Shown here: positions 34,804 through 45,636 of the stretch, piece by piece
How positions within the stretch are numbered: the stretch's first letter is position 1
How the letters are laid out: the number at the start of each line of letters is the position of its first letter
Assembly: GCF_005795905.1 (NCBI RefSeq)
Contig: NZ_VAWE01000001.1
Location: forward strand, 1,550,001-1,614,000
Reading direction: 5' to 3'
DNA length: 64,000 nt
Origin: Streptomyces marianii
GTDB taxonomy: Bacteria > Actinomycetota > Actinomycetes > Streptomycetales > Streptomycetaceae
The notes under the pieces: model-generated
Told to the model about the DNA's origin: nothing
Database searches by the model: none
The model's input: the letters and a program-made list of their open reading frames with translations, nothing else
Made by a program: the position numbers and the translations under genes

Positions 34804-35182
34804 GTTCGGCGAGCACCCCGGCACCGGCAGGCGGTCTTCGGCGAGCGGCACCCCGGCACGCACCGGTAGGGGCTCCTCACGCGGGCTCGCCCGGCGCGGC
34901 ACACGCCCGTCGGCAAGCACGCCCGGCCCTCTCGGGATCTGTCGGTGGCGCTTCCGCGGGGAGCAGCGCCGTTCGGGCCTCCGTCAGGCGGCGGGCGTTA
35001 CGTCCTCCGGTGGGCGGGTGGCGGGTGCTCAGCCCGCCGATGAGCGGGAGTTCCGCTTCGGGGGCGTGTACGCCCCGGGTGCGGCCCGGACCGTCGGCCG
35101 GCCGACGAGCGCGCCCACCAGGCACCGTCTCCCCGCCGACGAGCACGCCCGCCGGCCGCCGTCTCCCCCTCGGCGGACGCGG
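34804..35182. other. Intergenic repeat-rich region
   Basis: No gene is supported. The sequence has several degenerate direct repeats built around GGCGAGC-CACCCCGGCAC (34808-34865) and GCCGACGAGC-CGCCC (35098-35160). Confidence 0.5.
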
Positions 35183-37141
35183 CTACCGGGCCCGGGGCCC
35201 GAGTAGTTCCGCCAGACCACGGCGAGTGGCGGCGACGACCACGCGGTCACCGGGGCGCAGCAGGTGTCCGGGGTGGAGGTCGAAGAGCAGACCGGAGGTG
35301 TGGTGCGTCCCGTCGTCGGGCGGGGCGGCGGAGAGGTCCGGAAGCCGGTCGCCCGGCGCCGTCATGTCCAGGGCGAGCACCCGCCATCTGCCCGGACTGA
35401 CCGCTTCTGCGATCGTGTGGCCCTCCAGCTGCGGCAGGTCGGCCACTTCGAGTGCGGCGAAGAGGAGCACCCGTCGCTCGACGGAGACGGCTCCGAGCAC
35501 CTGACGGCCCATCATGGCACCGGCGAAGGCGGGGGCGGAGAGCGACGTCACGCTTCTGCTGCGGGTGAGCGCCCCGGGATGGGCGGCACGCAGCGTCCGG
35601 TAGACGGCGGTGGCGAAGTCGTCGTCGTACAGCCGGAGCGCCACCCGGAGGTCGGGGGCGATCGAGCGGGCGTACAGGGCGGCTTCGAGATTGGTGGTGT
35701 CGGAGCTGGTGAGGGCCAGCAGCGCGCGCGCCCGGTGGGTCCTGGCGGCCTCGAGCACGCCCTCCTGGGTGACGTCCCCGATGATCACGGGCACGCGCAG
35801 CCGGCGGGCGAGGGCCACGCCACGGGCTTCGGGGTCGTTCTCGACGCAGACGACGGGCGTGCCGAGTTCATGCAGCCGGCCGAGGACACGGGTGCCGACC
35901 TTGCCGAGGCCCAGCAGGACGACATGCCCGGCCAGACCTCGTGGGGGCCGGCGCAGGGCGGTCGCCGAGCGGAAGGAGCTGAGCGCCTCCAGCACGGCGG
36001 CGACGAGCAGGGGCAGCAGCAGGAGCCCCACGAGCCCGGTCAGCAGCTGCAGGACCTGGCGGTCGGGCTCCTCGCCGACCGCGGGGTCGTTGATGGAGAA
36101 GAGGTCGAGGAGCGTGATGTAGGCGGCGTGGAGCGGGTGGCCGCCGGCGGTGACCCAGGACGCGACGGCCAGGGCGGTGACGGCCGCGCCGACGCCCGCG
36201 AACGACCAGCGCACTCGACGGGAGAAGAGCTCCCGGAACGGCAGTGCGGGGCCGCTCAGACGGCTGCCGTGCCCGGGCTCCGGGCCGGTGACGGCTTCGA
36301 GCACGATCCTCCCGCGGCCGGACGCCGCGGCCACGGCGGCGTCGTCGGGCAGCAGGAGCGGTCCGTCGGAACCGCTGTCGTCGGATCCCTCCACGCCGGC
36401 GGGGTCGCTGCTGGTGGAGGACAGCAGCGCCAGCGTGCACAGCCCCTGGTCCGCGGTCCCGCCGCGTCCCGGCGGGAGCCTCTCGGCGGTGCGCAGGAGC
36501 AGCCCGCCGGCCGGGACGATCTTGCTGGTTCCGGTGACGGCGGTCGCGGCGAGCGCCGGAGCGGCGGTGTCGGCGTCCGACAGTACGGTGGTGGACGAGT
36601 CTATGTCGTCGGCGTCCATCCCGGGTACGGCGAGGGCGGCCGCCTGGTCGAGCAGTTCCTCCAGGTGCTGGCCGAGCTTGCGGTTGTAGAGGCGGATGAC
36701 CAGACGCAGACGGGGGTTCAGCCGGCGGGCCGTGAGCGCGGCGCGGATGTTGGTCTCGTCGTCCTCGTGCACCAGGGCGAGCGCCTGCGCGGTCTCGACC
36801 CCGGCGTCCCGGAGCGCGACGTCGTCGGGATCGTCCGTCTCCCTCACGGTCACGGACATCTCCTCCGGACGGCCGGCTCCACCGTTCACGGCGGCACGGC
36901 TCGCTCCCGTACGGACGATGCCCGCCGACACCCTGCCGAGGAGGGCGAGGGCCCGGCCGCCCGACGGGGCGTCCACGTCGGCGGGCGGGCTCGTGGACGA
37001 GCGGCTGGGCGGGACGAGGAGCGTGACCTGCTGCCGGTAGACGTCGCGGAGTTCGGCGGCGAGCCGATGGGCGAGGGCGTCGTCACCGCTGACGAGCATG
37101 TGGCCCGCGGCGGGCCGCGACTGCTGAGGAATGGGATGCAC
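35183..37141 (-). CDS. NAD-binding (TrkA-N/RCK-type) membrane protein
   Basis: The protein (about 652 residues) has two Rossmann-like NAD-binding regions. The first is N-terminal (MLVSGDDALAHRLAAEL, with VHEDDETNIRAALTARRLNPRLRLVIRLYN). The second lies after the membrane part (GHVVLLGLGKVGTRVLGRLHELG, with TSSDTTNLEAALYARSIAPDLRVALRLYDDDFA). Between them are two hydrophobic helices near 330-350 and 385-410 flanking YITLLDLFSINDP, which sits where a K+ channel pore loop would be but lacks GYG. It resembles RCK-gated channels of the CASTOR/POLLUX type. The start is uncertain: GTG at 37141 or ATG at 37099. Confidence 0.75.
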   Translation of the reverse strand: MHPIPQQSRPAAGHMLVSGDDALAHRLAAELRDVYRQQVTLLVPPSRSSTSPPADVDAPSGGRALALLGRVSAGIVRTGASRAAVNGGAGRPEEMSVTVRETDDPDDVALRDAGVETAQALALVHEDDETNIRAALTARRLNPRLRLVIRLYNRKLGQHLEELLDQAAALAVPGMDADDIDSSTTVLSDADTAAPALAATAVTGTSKIVPAGGLLLRTAERLPPGRGGTADQGLCTLALLSSTSSDPAGVEGSDDSGSDGPLLLPDDAAVAAASGRGRIVLEAVTGPEPGHGSRLSGPALPFRELFSRRVRWSFAGVGAAVTALAVASWVTAGGHPLHAAYITLLDLFSINDPAVGEEPDRQVLQLLTGLVGLLLLPLLVAAVLEALSSFRSATALRRPPRGLAGHVVLLGLGKVGTRVLGRLHELGTPVVCVENDPEARGVALARRLRVPVIIGDVTQEGVLEAARTHRARALLALTSSDTTNLEAALYARSIAPDLRVALRLYDDDFATAVYRTLRAAHPGALTRSRSVTSLSAPAFAGAMMGRQVLGAVSVERRVLLFAALEVADLPQLEGHTIAEAVSPGRWRVLALDMTAPGDRLPDLSAAPPDDGTHHTSGLLFDLHPGHLLRPGDRVVVAATRRGLAELLGPRAR

Positions 37142-37321
37142 ATGCCATACATTGCCGTGCCGTCCCCCTGCGGCGCACCTCAACACGGCCGCGGGTCGGG
37201 GCCGTTGGCCTGCCGAAAGCGTCCCTGCGCGGGTCGGCTCGGCGGAGGAGGTCGTGACGGAAGTCTTACGTCCTGGCGTGGCAGCGGGCAGGCGGCGGAG
37301 ACGGACCCTAGCGTCGGCGGC

Positions 37322-38428
37322 ATGCGCGTACTCGTCACAGGAGGCGCCGGCTTCATCGGCGCGCACATCGTCTCGGCACTCATCGGGCGGGGCCACGAAC
37401 CGGTGGTCCTGGACGCCTTGCTGCCCACCGCCCACCACGGGCCTCCGGCCCCGCCGGAGTCCGGGTTCGTCCATGGCGACGTCCGCGACACGACGGTTCT
37501 CTCCGCGGTCCTGCACGGCGTGGACGCGATCTGCCACCAGGCGGCGATGGTGGGGCTCGGCAAGGACTTCGCCGATGCGCCCGGCTATGTGAGCTGCAAC
37601 GACCTGGGGACGGCGACGCTCCTCGCCGCGGCGGCGGAGGCGCGGGTGCGTCAGGTGGTGCTCGCCGGTTCGATGGTCGTGTACGGGGAGGGGCGTTACG
37701 CATGCCCCCGCCACGGGGTGGTGCGGCCGGGTCCCAGGTCGGCGGCCGATCTGGCGGCGGGGCGGTTCGAACCGCCGTGCCCGCGGTGCGGCGCGGAACT
37801 GGTCCCCGGTCTCGTCGACGAGGACGCCCCGTGCGACCCGCGCAACGTGTACGCCGTGACGAAGCTGGCGCAGGAGCACCTCACGGCCGCCTGGGCACGT
37901 GCGACGGACGGCCGGGCCGTGTCTCTCCGCTACCACAACGTCTACGGGCCGGGGATGCCCCGGGACACCCCGTATGCGGGGGTGGCCTCCTTCTTCCGGT
38001 CGGCGCTGGCCCGGGGCGAGGCGCCCCGCGTGTTCGAGGACGGTGGACAGCGAAGGGACTTCGTCCACGTCCGGGACGTCGCCGAGGCGAACGTCGCGGC
38101 CCTGGAGGCGGTCGCGGAACGGGAGGCGGGCGTTCTCACCGCGTACAACACGGGCAGCGGGGAGCCCCACACCGTCGGCGAGATGGCCGCGGCGCTGGCG
38201 ACCGCGTGCGGCGGGCCCGATCCGGTCGTCACCGGCGAGTTCAGGCTGGGCGACGTCCGGCACATCACGGCGGACTCGCGCCGGCTGCGGCGCGACCTCG
38301 GCTGGTCGTCCTGCACGGGGTTCCGCGAAGGCATGGCCGAGTTCGCCCGTGCGGCGCAGCGCGCACCCGGCGCCGCACAGACCGCCGGCAGGGCGGCGCG
38401 GTACGGCACGGCTGCTCACGGAGGATGA
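37322..38428 (+). CDS. NAD-dependent nucleotide-sugar epimerase/dehydratase
   Basis: The 368-residue extended SDR has the N-terminal TGGAGFIGAH (residues 6-15), AGSMVVYG, and the catalytic YAVTK (Tyr-x-x-x-Lys). An inserted segment, about residues 125-160, contains CPRHG and CPRCG and looks like a small zinc-binding site, which occurs in some actinobacterial epimerases of this type. It probably makes or modifies a nucleotide sugar for the following glycosyltransferase. The ATG at 37322 is the first codon of the Rossmann fold. It is the first gene of a four-gene plus-strand operon. Confidence 0.88.
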   Translation: MRVLVTGGAGFIGAHIVSALIGRGHEPVVLDALLPTAHHGPPAPPESGFVHGDVRDTTVLSAVLHGVDAICHQAAMVGLGKDFADAPGYVSCNDLGTATLLAAAAEARVRQVVLAGSMVVYGEGRYACPRHGVVRPGPRSAADLAAGRFEPPCPRCGAELVPGLVDEDAPCDPRNVYAVTKLAQEHLTAAWARATDGRAVSLRYHNVYGPGMPRDTPYAGVASFFRSALARGEAPRVFEDGGQRRDFVHVRDVAEANVAALEAVAEREAGVLTAYNTGSGEPHTVGEMAAALATACGGPDPVVTGEFRLGDVRHITADSRRLRRDLGWSSCTGFREGMAEFARAAQRAPGAAQTAGRAARYGTAAHGG

Positions 38429-38482
38429 CGTCCGCGTTTCGTAAGGGGTCGATGTCCGCTTTGTTCGCCGCTGATTCGTACG

Positions 38483-39157
38483 GTGAAAGTCGTGACCACT
38501 GACGTCGTACTTCCCTGTCTGAACGAGGCCGGGGCGCTGCCCTGGGTCCTCGAACGCGTCCCTGCCGGATGGCGCGCCATCGTCGTCGACAACGGCTCCA
38601 CTGACGGCTCCGCCGGAATCGCCCGGGAGTTGGGGGCGACCGTCGTACGCGAGGAACGGCGCGGGTTCGGGGCGGCCTGCCACGCGGGACTGCTGGCCGC
38701 GGAGGCGGACATCGTGTGCTTCTGCGACTGCGACGCGTCCCTGGATCCCGGACTCCTCGTCCCCTTCGCCCGTGCCGTGGCGGAAGGCGAGGCCGACCTG
38801 GTGCTGGGGCGGCGACGGCCCGCCGGCCGGGGGGCCTTCCCGGCGCACGCCCGCGCGGGGAACCTCGCGCTGTCCTGGATGCTGCGCCGGCGGACCGGCC
38901 TCGGGCTCCACGATCTGGGTCCGCTCCGGGCGGCGCGCCGCGAGGGGCTGCTGGGGCTGGGGCTGACGGACCGTCGCAGCGGCTATCCACTGCAGATGGT
39001 GGTGCGGGCCGCGGACGCCGGCTGGCGGGTGCGGGAGGAGGACGTGCCCTACCTGCCCCGGACCGGGAAGTCGAAGGTGACCGGAACCTGGCGGGGCACC
39101 TGGCAGGCGGTGCACGACATGCGCCGGGTGCTGGGCGAGGCCGGTGGTGCGCGGTGA
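38483..39157 (+). CDS. Family 2 glycosyltransferase
   Basis: The 224-residue GT2 enzyme has LPCLNEAGALPWVLERVP, VVDNGSTDGSA (nucleotide binding) and CDCDASLDP in place of the usual DxD region. It lacks membrane helices, so it may transfer a sugar to a soluble or lipid carrier at the membrane. It resembles the 'transferase 2' partner found beside DUF2064 proteins. The start is GTG at 38483 or 38492; GGTGAAAG lies before the second. The stop overlaps the next GTG. Confidence 0.85.
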   Translation: MKVVTTDVVLPCLNEAGALPWVLERVPAGWRAIVVDNGSTDGSAGIARELGATVVREERRGFGAACHAGLLAAEADIVCFCDCDASLDPGLLVPFARAVAEGEADLVLGRRRPAGRGAFPAHARAGNLALSWMLRRRTGLGLHDLGPLRAARREGLLGLGLTDRRSGYPLQMVVRAADAGWRVREEDVPYLPRTGKSKVTGTWRGTWQAVHDMRRVLGEAGGAR

Positions 39158-39849
39158 CCACGCTTCTCGTCATCGCCAAGGAACCGGTAGCCGGCCGGGT
39201 GAAGACGCGGCTGTGCCCTCCGTTCAGCCCGGCTCAGGCGGCGCTGCTCGCCGAGGCCGCGCTCGCCGACACCCTCGCGGTGGTCGCCGGACTTCCCGCG
39301 GAGCGGCGTGTGCTCGTCCTGGACGGGACGGCCCGCGACTGGCTGCCGTCGGGCTTCGACGTGGTGCCCCAGGGCGCGGGCCGGCTCGACGAGCGGCTGG
39401 CCGCGGCGTTCTCCCTGTGTGCGGGCCCGGCGCTGCTGGTCGGGATGGACACCCCGCAACTCTCTGCGGACCTCCTCGCCCCCGCGCTCGCGCCGCGGGC
39501 GTGGCACGAGCACGACGCCTGGTTCGGGCCCGCGGCCGACGGCGGGTTCTGGGCGCTGGGACTGGCCGCACCGGACCCGGAACTGCTGCGCGGAGTACCG
39601 ATGTCCGTGCCCGGGACCGGGGCCGCGCAGCGCCACCGGCTGGTCGGCGCCGGACTGCGCGTGGGCGAACTGCCGACCCTGCGCGACGTGGACACCGCCG
39701 CGGACGCGCGGCTGGTGGCCCGGGAGGCGGCGGGAAGCCGGTTCGCGGCCGTGTACGCACGGCTGGTCCCGGCCTCCGCCGCACCGGACCGCGCGGACCG
39801 GTCCCGCACGCGGCCCGGGGACGGTCCTTCGCCGGCGGGTCCGCGATGA
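39154..39849 (+). CDS. DUF2064 glycosyl/nucleotidyltransferase (TIGR04282-like)
   Basis: The 231-residue protein begins TTLLVIAKEPVAGRVKTRLCPPFSPAQAALLAEA, the signature of DUF2064 'transferase 1, rSAM/selenodomain-associated' proteins, which have a GT-A fold like CofC. LVGMDTPQLSADLL and GPAADGGFWALGL follow. Its substrate is unknown. The GTG at 39154 overlaps the GT2 stop. Pairing with a GT2 gene is a recurring arrangement for this family. Confidence 0.85.
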   Translation: MTTLLVIAKEPVAGRVKTRLCPPFSPAQAALLAEAALADTLAVVAGLPAERRVLVLDGTARDWLPSGFDVVPQGAGRLDERLAAAFSLCAGPALLVGMDTPQLSADLLAPALAPRAWHEHDAWFGPAADGGFWALGLAAPDPELLRGVPMSVPGTGAAQRHRLVGAGLRVGELPTLRDVDTAADARLVAREAAGSRFAAVYARLVPASAAPDRADRSRTRPGDGPSPAGPR

Positions 39850-40511
39850 CGGCGACCGCGTGGCGCGCCGACCCCTACACGGACGCACTGCGCACGGGCC
39901 GCGGGCCGCTCTTCCTGCGCCGTCGCGACGGATGGCTCCTGCCCCTGGAGGTGGAGCGCTGGTGCGAGGGACCGGACTCCGCCGACCTGACCGTGCTGAG
40001 CCGGTGCCACGGCCCCGTGCTGGACATCGGCTGCGGTCCCGGACGGCTCGTCGTCGCACTCGAGGCGAGGGGACACCGCGTACTCGGGATCGACGTGAGT
40101 CCGGAGGCGGTGGCCCGTACCGTCCGGGCGGGCGGGACGGCCCTGCTCCGGTCGGTCTTCGAACCGGTGCCCGACGAGGGCCGCTGGGGAACGGCGCTGC
40201 TGATCGACGGCAACGTCGGCATCGGCGGAGACCCGGCCGCGCTCATGCGCCGCGTGTCCGAGGTCACCGCGCCCGGAGCGGTGCTGATAGCCGAGACCTC
40301 CGCGGACGACGAGGACGCCGACGAACGCGTCGAGGTCACCGTCGTCAACGGCAGAGGGGAACGCGGGGCCCCGTTCCCCTGGGCACGCCTCGGGGCCCGC
40401 GCCCTGTGCGCGCACGCGGCGGGAGCCGGCTGGACCCCGGCCGGGCAGTGGACGGCGGCCGGGCGCAGCTTCGTCGAACTGCGCGGCCCCGCTCAGCGTC
40501 GCGGGGCCTGA
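39846..40511 (+). CDS. Class I SAM-dependent methyltransferase
   Basis: The 221-residue protein has the SAM-binding VLDIGCGPGRLVVALEARGHRVLGIDVSPEAV near residues 58-90. The ATG overlaps the DUF2064 stop (ATGA). It probably methylates the product of the preceding enzymes; the acceptor is unknown. Its 3' end overlaps the convergent small membrane protein gene by 19 bp. Confidence 0.87.
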   Translation: MTATAWRADPYTDALRTGRGPLFLRRRDGWLLPLEVERWCEGPDSADLTVLSRCHGPVLDIGCGPGRLVVALEARGHRVLGIDVSPEAVARTVRAGGTALLRSVFEPVPDEGRWGTALLIDGNVGIGGDPAALMRRVSEVTAPGAVLIAETSADDEDADERVEVTVVNGRGERGAPFPWARLGARALCAHAAGAGWTPAGQWTAAGRSFVELRGPAQRRGA

Positions 40512-40948
40512 CGCCGCCGACTGCCGTCGTCCTCGGTGCGCCGCGGCCCGCGGTGAAGCCGCCGGACGAGGAGGACCAGGCCGGCGGCACCGGCAACCGC
40601 TCCCAGCACGATCACCAGGTTCCGTCCGTAGGGCAGCGGCAGCGCGGACGGGTTGGGCGGAGCGCCGGGACGGAGCAGCAGCGGCAGCGTGATCAGCACG
40701 AGCGAGCCGCCCACGACGAGCGCCCCCCGCACCACACCCCGAGCGGGCAGGGCCGCGACCAGCATTCCCACGCCGAGGACCAGCGGAGCGAGCACCGCGT
40801 CGTGCAGGACGAGCGCTCCCGCCAGCCACACCACCGCTCCCCAGGCGTCGCGGGCGGAGAGGAGCAGCCCCGTGCCCACGGCCATGAGCGCCACCCCCAG
40901 ACCTCCGGCGGCGTACCGGAGCAGCGCGGCACCTCCACGCCGGGCCAT
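40493..40948 (-). CDS. Small integral membrane protein, unknown function
   Basis: The 151-residue protein has four hydrophobic helices (about 12-30, 35-60, 68-85 and 105-128) and a basic C-terminal tail (RRTEDDGSRRRQAPRR). I do not recognise the family. The ATG at 40948 overlaps the stop of the molybdopterin oxidoreductase, and GGAGG lies 7 nt upstream, so it is probably its partner. Confidence 0.75.
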   Translation of the reverse strand: MARRGGAALLRYAAGGLGVALMAVGTGLLLSARDAWGAVVWLAGALVLHDAVLAPLVLGVGMLVAALPARGVVRGALVVGGSLVLITLPLLLRPGAPPNPSALPLPYGRNLVIVLGAVAGAAGLVLLVRRLHRGPRRTEDDGSRRRQAPRR

Positions 40949-42081
40949 CACAGGACCTCCAGCCGGGTGACCCATTTAGTCTGCAGGACACCGGGGCGGT
41001 TCGGGGCGATGATCCGTGCCGGGAAACCGTGGTCGGCCGACAGCACCTGGCCGTTGAGGGTCAGGGCCAGGAGTGTCAGCGGGTCGTGGGCGTACTCGCG
41101 GCCCATCTCCATCACGCGGTAGGCGCCGCGCACCTCCATCGAGACCACGCGCAGCCCCGCGTCCCCGGAGGCGCCCGCGCGCTCCAGGAGGTCCCGGACG
41201 CGTACGCCTCCCCAGTGCGCCGAGGCGCTCCATCCCTCGACGCAGGCGATCGGCAGTACGGCCTCGGCCTGCGGAAGTGCCCGCAGTTCGTCCAGGGTGA
41301 GCGTGTAGCGGCGCGGCCCCAGCACCTCCAGGCGCCAGTCCGCGACCTTCGCGGCGGTGACGCCCGCCGCGGCGGCCGTCCGGTTCACCGGCAGCCCCTG
41401 CGGGCCGATCCCGGGATGTCTCGGTGCCAGCAGATCCAGTCTCTTCAGCGGAGTGAACGCCTGACCCACGGTGGTCAGGGTCACGGCGGTGACCGCCGCG
41501 CCGACGGCCACCAGCAGCGACCTGCGGTCCGGTGCGTCCTCCGGCGGCAGCGTGAGCGTGCCGGGCGACCTGCGACTCCAGTGGTCCCTGATCTCGGGCG
41601 CCTTGACGGCCACGTGCAGCAGCACGGCGCCGGCGACCAGCCAGGCGACGGCGAAGTGGACCGGTACGAACGAGAACGGCCACGGATACCACTCGACGAT
41701 GTTCAGCAGCCCGGTGAACAACTGGAACACGGCCGCGGCGACCAGGACCCCCACCGAGAGCCGTTCCAGGCCGTGCTTCACGGAACGCACCGGAGGCCAC
41801 ACCCACAGCCGCGGGTACACCGCCCACAGCTTCGCCAGGAGCAGCGGGATGGCCGCCAGGCCGGAGGCGACATGGAGGCCCTGGGTCAGCCGGTAGCCCC
41901 ACACCGGGCGCGGCGGCAGCTCGTTCGCGAGCCATCCGGGCGGATGCTGCAGGTAGTGGCTGATGAGGCCGGTGAGGAAGCACACGGCGATCGCCGCGCC
42001 CAGCCAGCGGCCGATCGCCGTGGCCGTTCGCGCGTCGTGGAGTCTGCCGGAGAAGGACGGTGGCCGAAGTCGCGTTCTCAT
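40948..42081 (-). CDS. Cytochrome b561-like/sulfite oxidase-like molybdopterin oxidoreductase
   Basis: The 377-residue fusion has an N-terminal four-helix membrane part (about 25-160) with His42, His70, His142 and His156 available as heme ligands. A fifth hydrophobic segment (about 187-205) comes before a sulfite-oxidase-fold Mo-cofactor domain with Cys280 in PIACVEGWSASAHWGG, the Mo ligand. It probably passes electrons between a periplasmic substrate and the membrane. The ATG at 42081 is chosen; GTG at 42126 is in frame. It is divergent from the GT87 gene. Confidence 0.88.
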   Translation of the reverse strand: MRTRLRPPSFSGRLHDARTATAIGRWLGAAIAVCFLTGLISHYLQHPPGWLANELPPRPVWGYRLTQGLHVASGLAAIPLLLAKLWAVYPRLWVWPPVRSVKHGLERLSVGVLVAAAVFQLFTGLLNIVEWYPWPFSFVPVHFAVAWLVAGAVLLHVAVKAPEIRDHWSRRSPGTLTLPPEDAPDRRSLLVAVGAAVTAVTLTTVGQAFTPLKRLDLLAPRHPGIGPQGLPVNRTAAAAGVTAAKVADWRLEVLGPRRYTLTLDELRALPQAEAVLPIACVEGWSASAHWGGVRVRDLLERAGASGDAGLRVVSMEVRGAYRVMEMGREYAHDPLTLLALTLNGQVLSADHGFPARIIAPNRPGVLQTKWVTRLEVL

Positions 42082-42194
42082 GTATCCATGAGACCGCCGG
42101 AACGGCCCGATCGGCGGCTCGGACACCTTACGAAACGCGGACGGCGCATCCGGTATACCGTTCCGGCACCCGCGGCGCTGCCAGGCTGGGCGCC

Positions 42195-43622
42195 ATGCCC
42201 AGCCGCCGCACCACCGTGACCGTCCTGCTCCTCGCCGGCCTCGTCGCCGTACTCGTCGGCACCGTGCGCGCGGACGACTACTACTCCGCCCCGGGGCGTC
42301 TGTCGCTCTGGTACGCGGCCGCCTGGCTGCTCTTCGCGGCAGGTCTGTGGGCGCTGCGGAAGGCCCCGGACCGGACCGCGGTGGTGCTCGTCATGGCCGG
42401 CGCGGTCGCCGTCGCTGCGACGGGCCTCGTCGCACCGCCGCGCACCAGCACCGACTCCTACCGGTACGCCTGGGACGGCCGGGTGCAGGCGGCCGGGATC
42501 TCTCCGTACGACCACGTCCCCGCGGCCCCCGAACTCGTCCCGCTGCGCGACGCCTGGCTCTTTCCCGAGGGGCGCGCCGCCTGCGCCGGACCCGACCGGG
42601 CGACCGTGGGCGACGGCGTGTGCACCCGGATCAACCGGCCCCGGGTCAACACCGTCTACCCGCCCGTCGCGGAGGGCTACTTCCTCCTGGTCGAGACCCT
42701 GTCCCCCGAGGGCACGCGGCACAAACCGCTGCAGACCGGCGGGGCACTGCTCTCGGTCGCCACCGCGGCCGCGCTGCTGCTGGTGCTGCGTCGCCGCGGT
42801 GCGGCGCCGTGGAGAGCGGCCTACTGGGCCTGGTGCCCGGCGGTGCCCGTCGAGGCCGTGAACAACGCCCACGTCGACGTCCTCGGCGTGCTCTTCTCCG
42901 TCGCCGCCCTGGCCGCCGTCGTCCGGCACCGAGCGGCGGGCGGGGCCCTGCTGGGCGTGGCCGTCGCGGCGAAGCTGCTGCCCGCCGTACTGATCCCGGG
43001 CGCGCTGTCCGGCGTGCGGCGCGCCCGGGACGCCCTGGCCGTGCTGCTGCCGGCGGCCGGCGTCGTCGCCGTGCTCTACCTGCCGTACGTGCTGGCGTCG
43101 CGGGGCTCGGTCCTCGGTTTCCTCAGCGGCTACGTCCGCGAGGAGGGTTACGACGACGCCTCCGCCAGGAACCGCTATGCGCTGCTGCGTCTGGTCCTGC
43201 CGGACGACTGGACTCTGCCGGTCGTGGTGGTGGCGATGCTCGCCGTCGTGGCGTACGTGGTCCTGCGCGGGGACCCGGAACGGCCGTGGAGCGGTGCCCT
43301 GGTGGTCACGGGGACCGCCTTCCTGCTCCTGACACCCGGCTATTCCTGGTACGCCCTGCTCCTCGTCGCCCTGGTCGCCCTCGACGGCCGCTGGGAATGG
43401 CTCGGCATCGCCGTCGCCGGAGCGGCGAAGTACGTCACCGGCCCCGCCTTCCCCGGGCACGGCGACACCGTGGGCACCATCGCCTACGCGACGGCGGCAG
43501 CGGCGGTCCTCGCCGGGTGGGTGCTGCGCAGACGGGCCGGCCGCGGCCGGCCGCAAGGGACACGTCGGGCCGGGCCTCCGGCTTCCGCGAGGCCTTCGGG
43601 AAACGCCGGGATCAGCGCCTGA
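42195..43622 (+). CDS. GT87 family polyprenol-phosphate-dependent mannosyltransferase-like protein
   Basis: The 475-residue polytopic membrane protein has about 10-12 hydrophobic helices. Its first extracellular loop contains STDSYRYAWDGRVQAAGISPYDHVPAAPEL, with the Asp/Arg pattern of GT-C enzymes of the DUF2029/GT87 group. These use polyprenol-phosphate sugars outside the membrane. It ends at a hairpin shared with gcl. It may finish the glycoconjugate started by the upstream cluster, though it could act separately. Confidence 0.85.
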   Translation: MPSRRTTVTVLLLAGLVAVLVGTVRADDYYSAPGRLSLWYAAAWLLFAAGLWALRKAPDRTAVVLVMAGAVAVAATGLVAPPRTSTDSYRYAWDGRVQAAGISPYDHVPAAPELVPLRDAWLFPEGRAACAGPDRATVGDGVCTRINRPRVNTVYPPVAEGYFLLVETLSPEGTRHKPLQTGGALLSVATAAALLLVLRRRGAAPWRAAYWAWCPAVPVEAVNNAHVDVLGVLFSVAALAAVVRHRAAGGALLGVAVAAKLLPAVLIPGALSGVRRARDALAVLLPAAGVVAVLYLPYVLASRGSVLGFLSGYVREEGYDDASARNRYALLRLVLPDDWTLPVVVVAMLAVVAYVVLRGDPERPWSGALVVTGTAFLLLTPGYSWYALLLVALVALDGRWEWLGIAVAGAAKYVTGPAFPGHGDTVGTIAYATAAAAVLAGWVLRRRAGRGRPQGTRRAGPPASARPSGNAGISA

Positions 43623-43692
43623 ACCGGCGTGCGCACACCCCCTGACGGACGGTCGGGCATCCGCCCGGCCGCGGACACCACGGCGTGACGGA

Positions 43693-43724
43693 GGGGCCGG
43701 TCCGCACCACGGCGGACCGGCCCC
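43693..43724. terminator. Bidirectional terminator between GT87 and gcl
   Basis: GGGGCCGGTCCGC (43693-43705) pairs perfectly with GCGGACCGGCCCC (43712-43724) across a 6-nt loop. It lies between the convergent GT87 and gcl stops. Confidence 0.85.
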
Positions 43725-43746
43725 CGCGGTACCCGGGGCGGCCGGG

Positions 43747-45534
<1,788 letters not shown>

Positions 45535-45636
45535 GGAGTGCTCCTGCTTCGGCCTGGCGGATCGGGCTCTGTCGCGCCACCTGAGAGCGTCGATTCCGTG
45601 CTGGTTCCCTGATCGTCTTCCGCAGCCTCACGGCTT

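Noticed and set aside
35183..39115. A 1310-codon minus-strand frame
   Set aside because: Only the part from about 37141 down codes for the NAD-binding protein. The rest is antisense to the epimerase and GT2 genes and has no homology.
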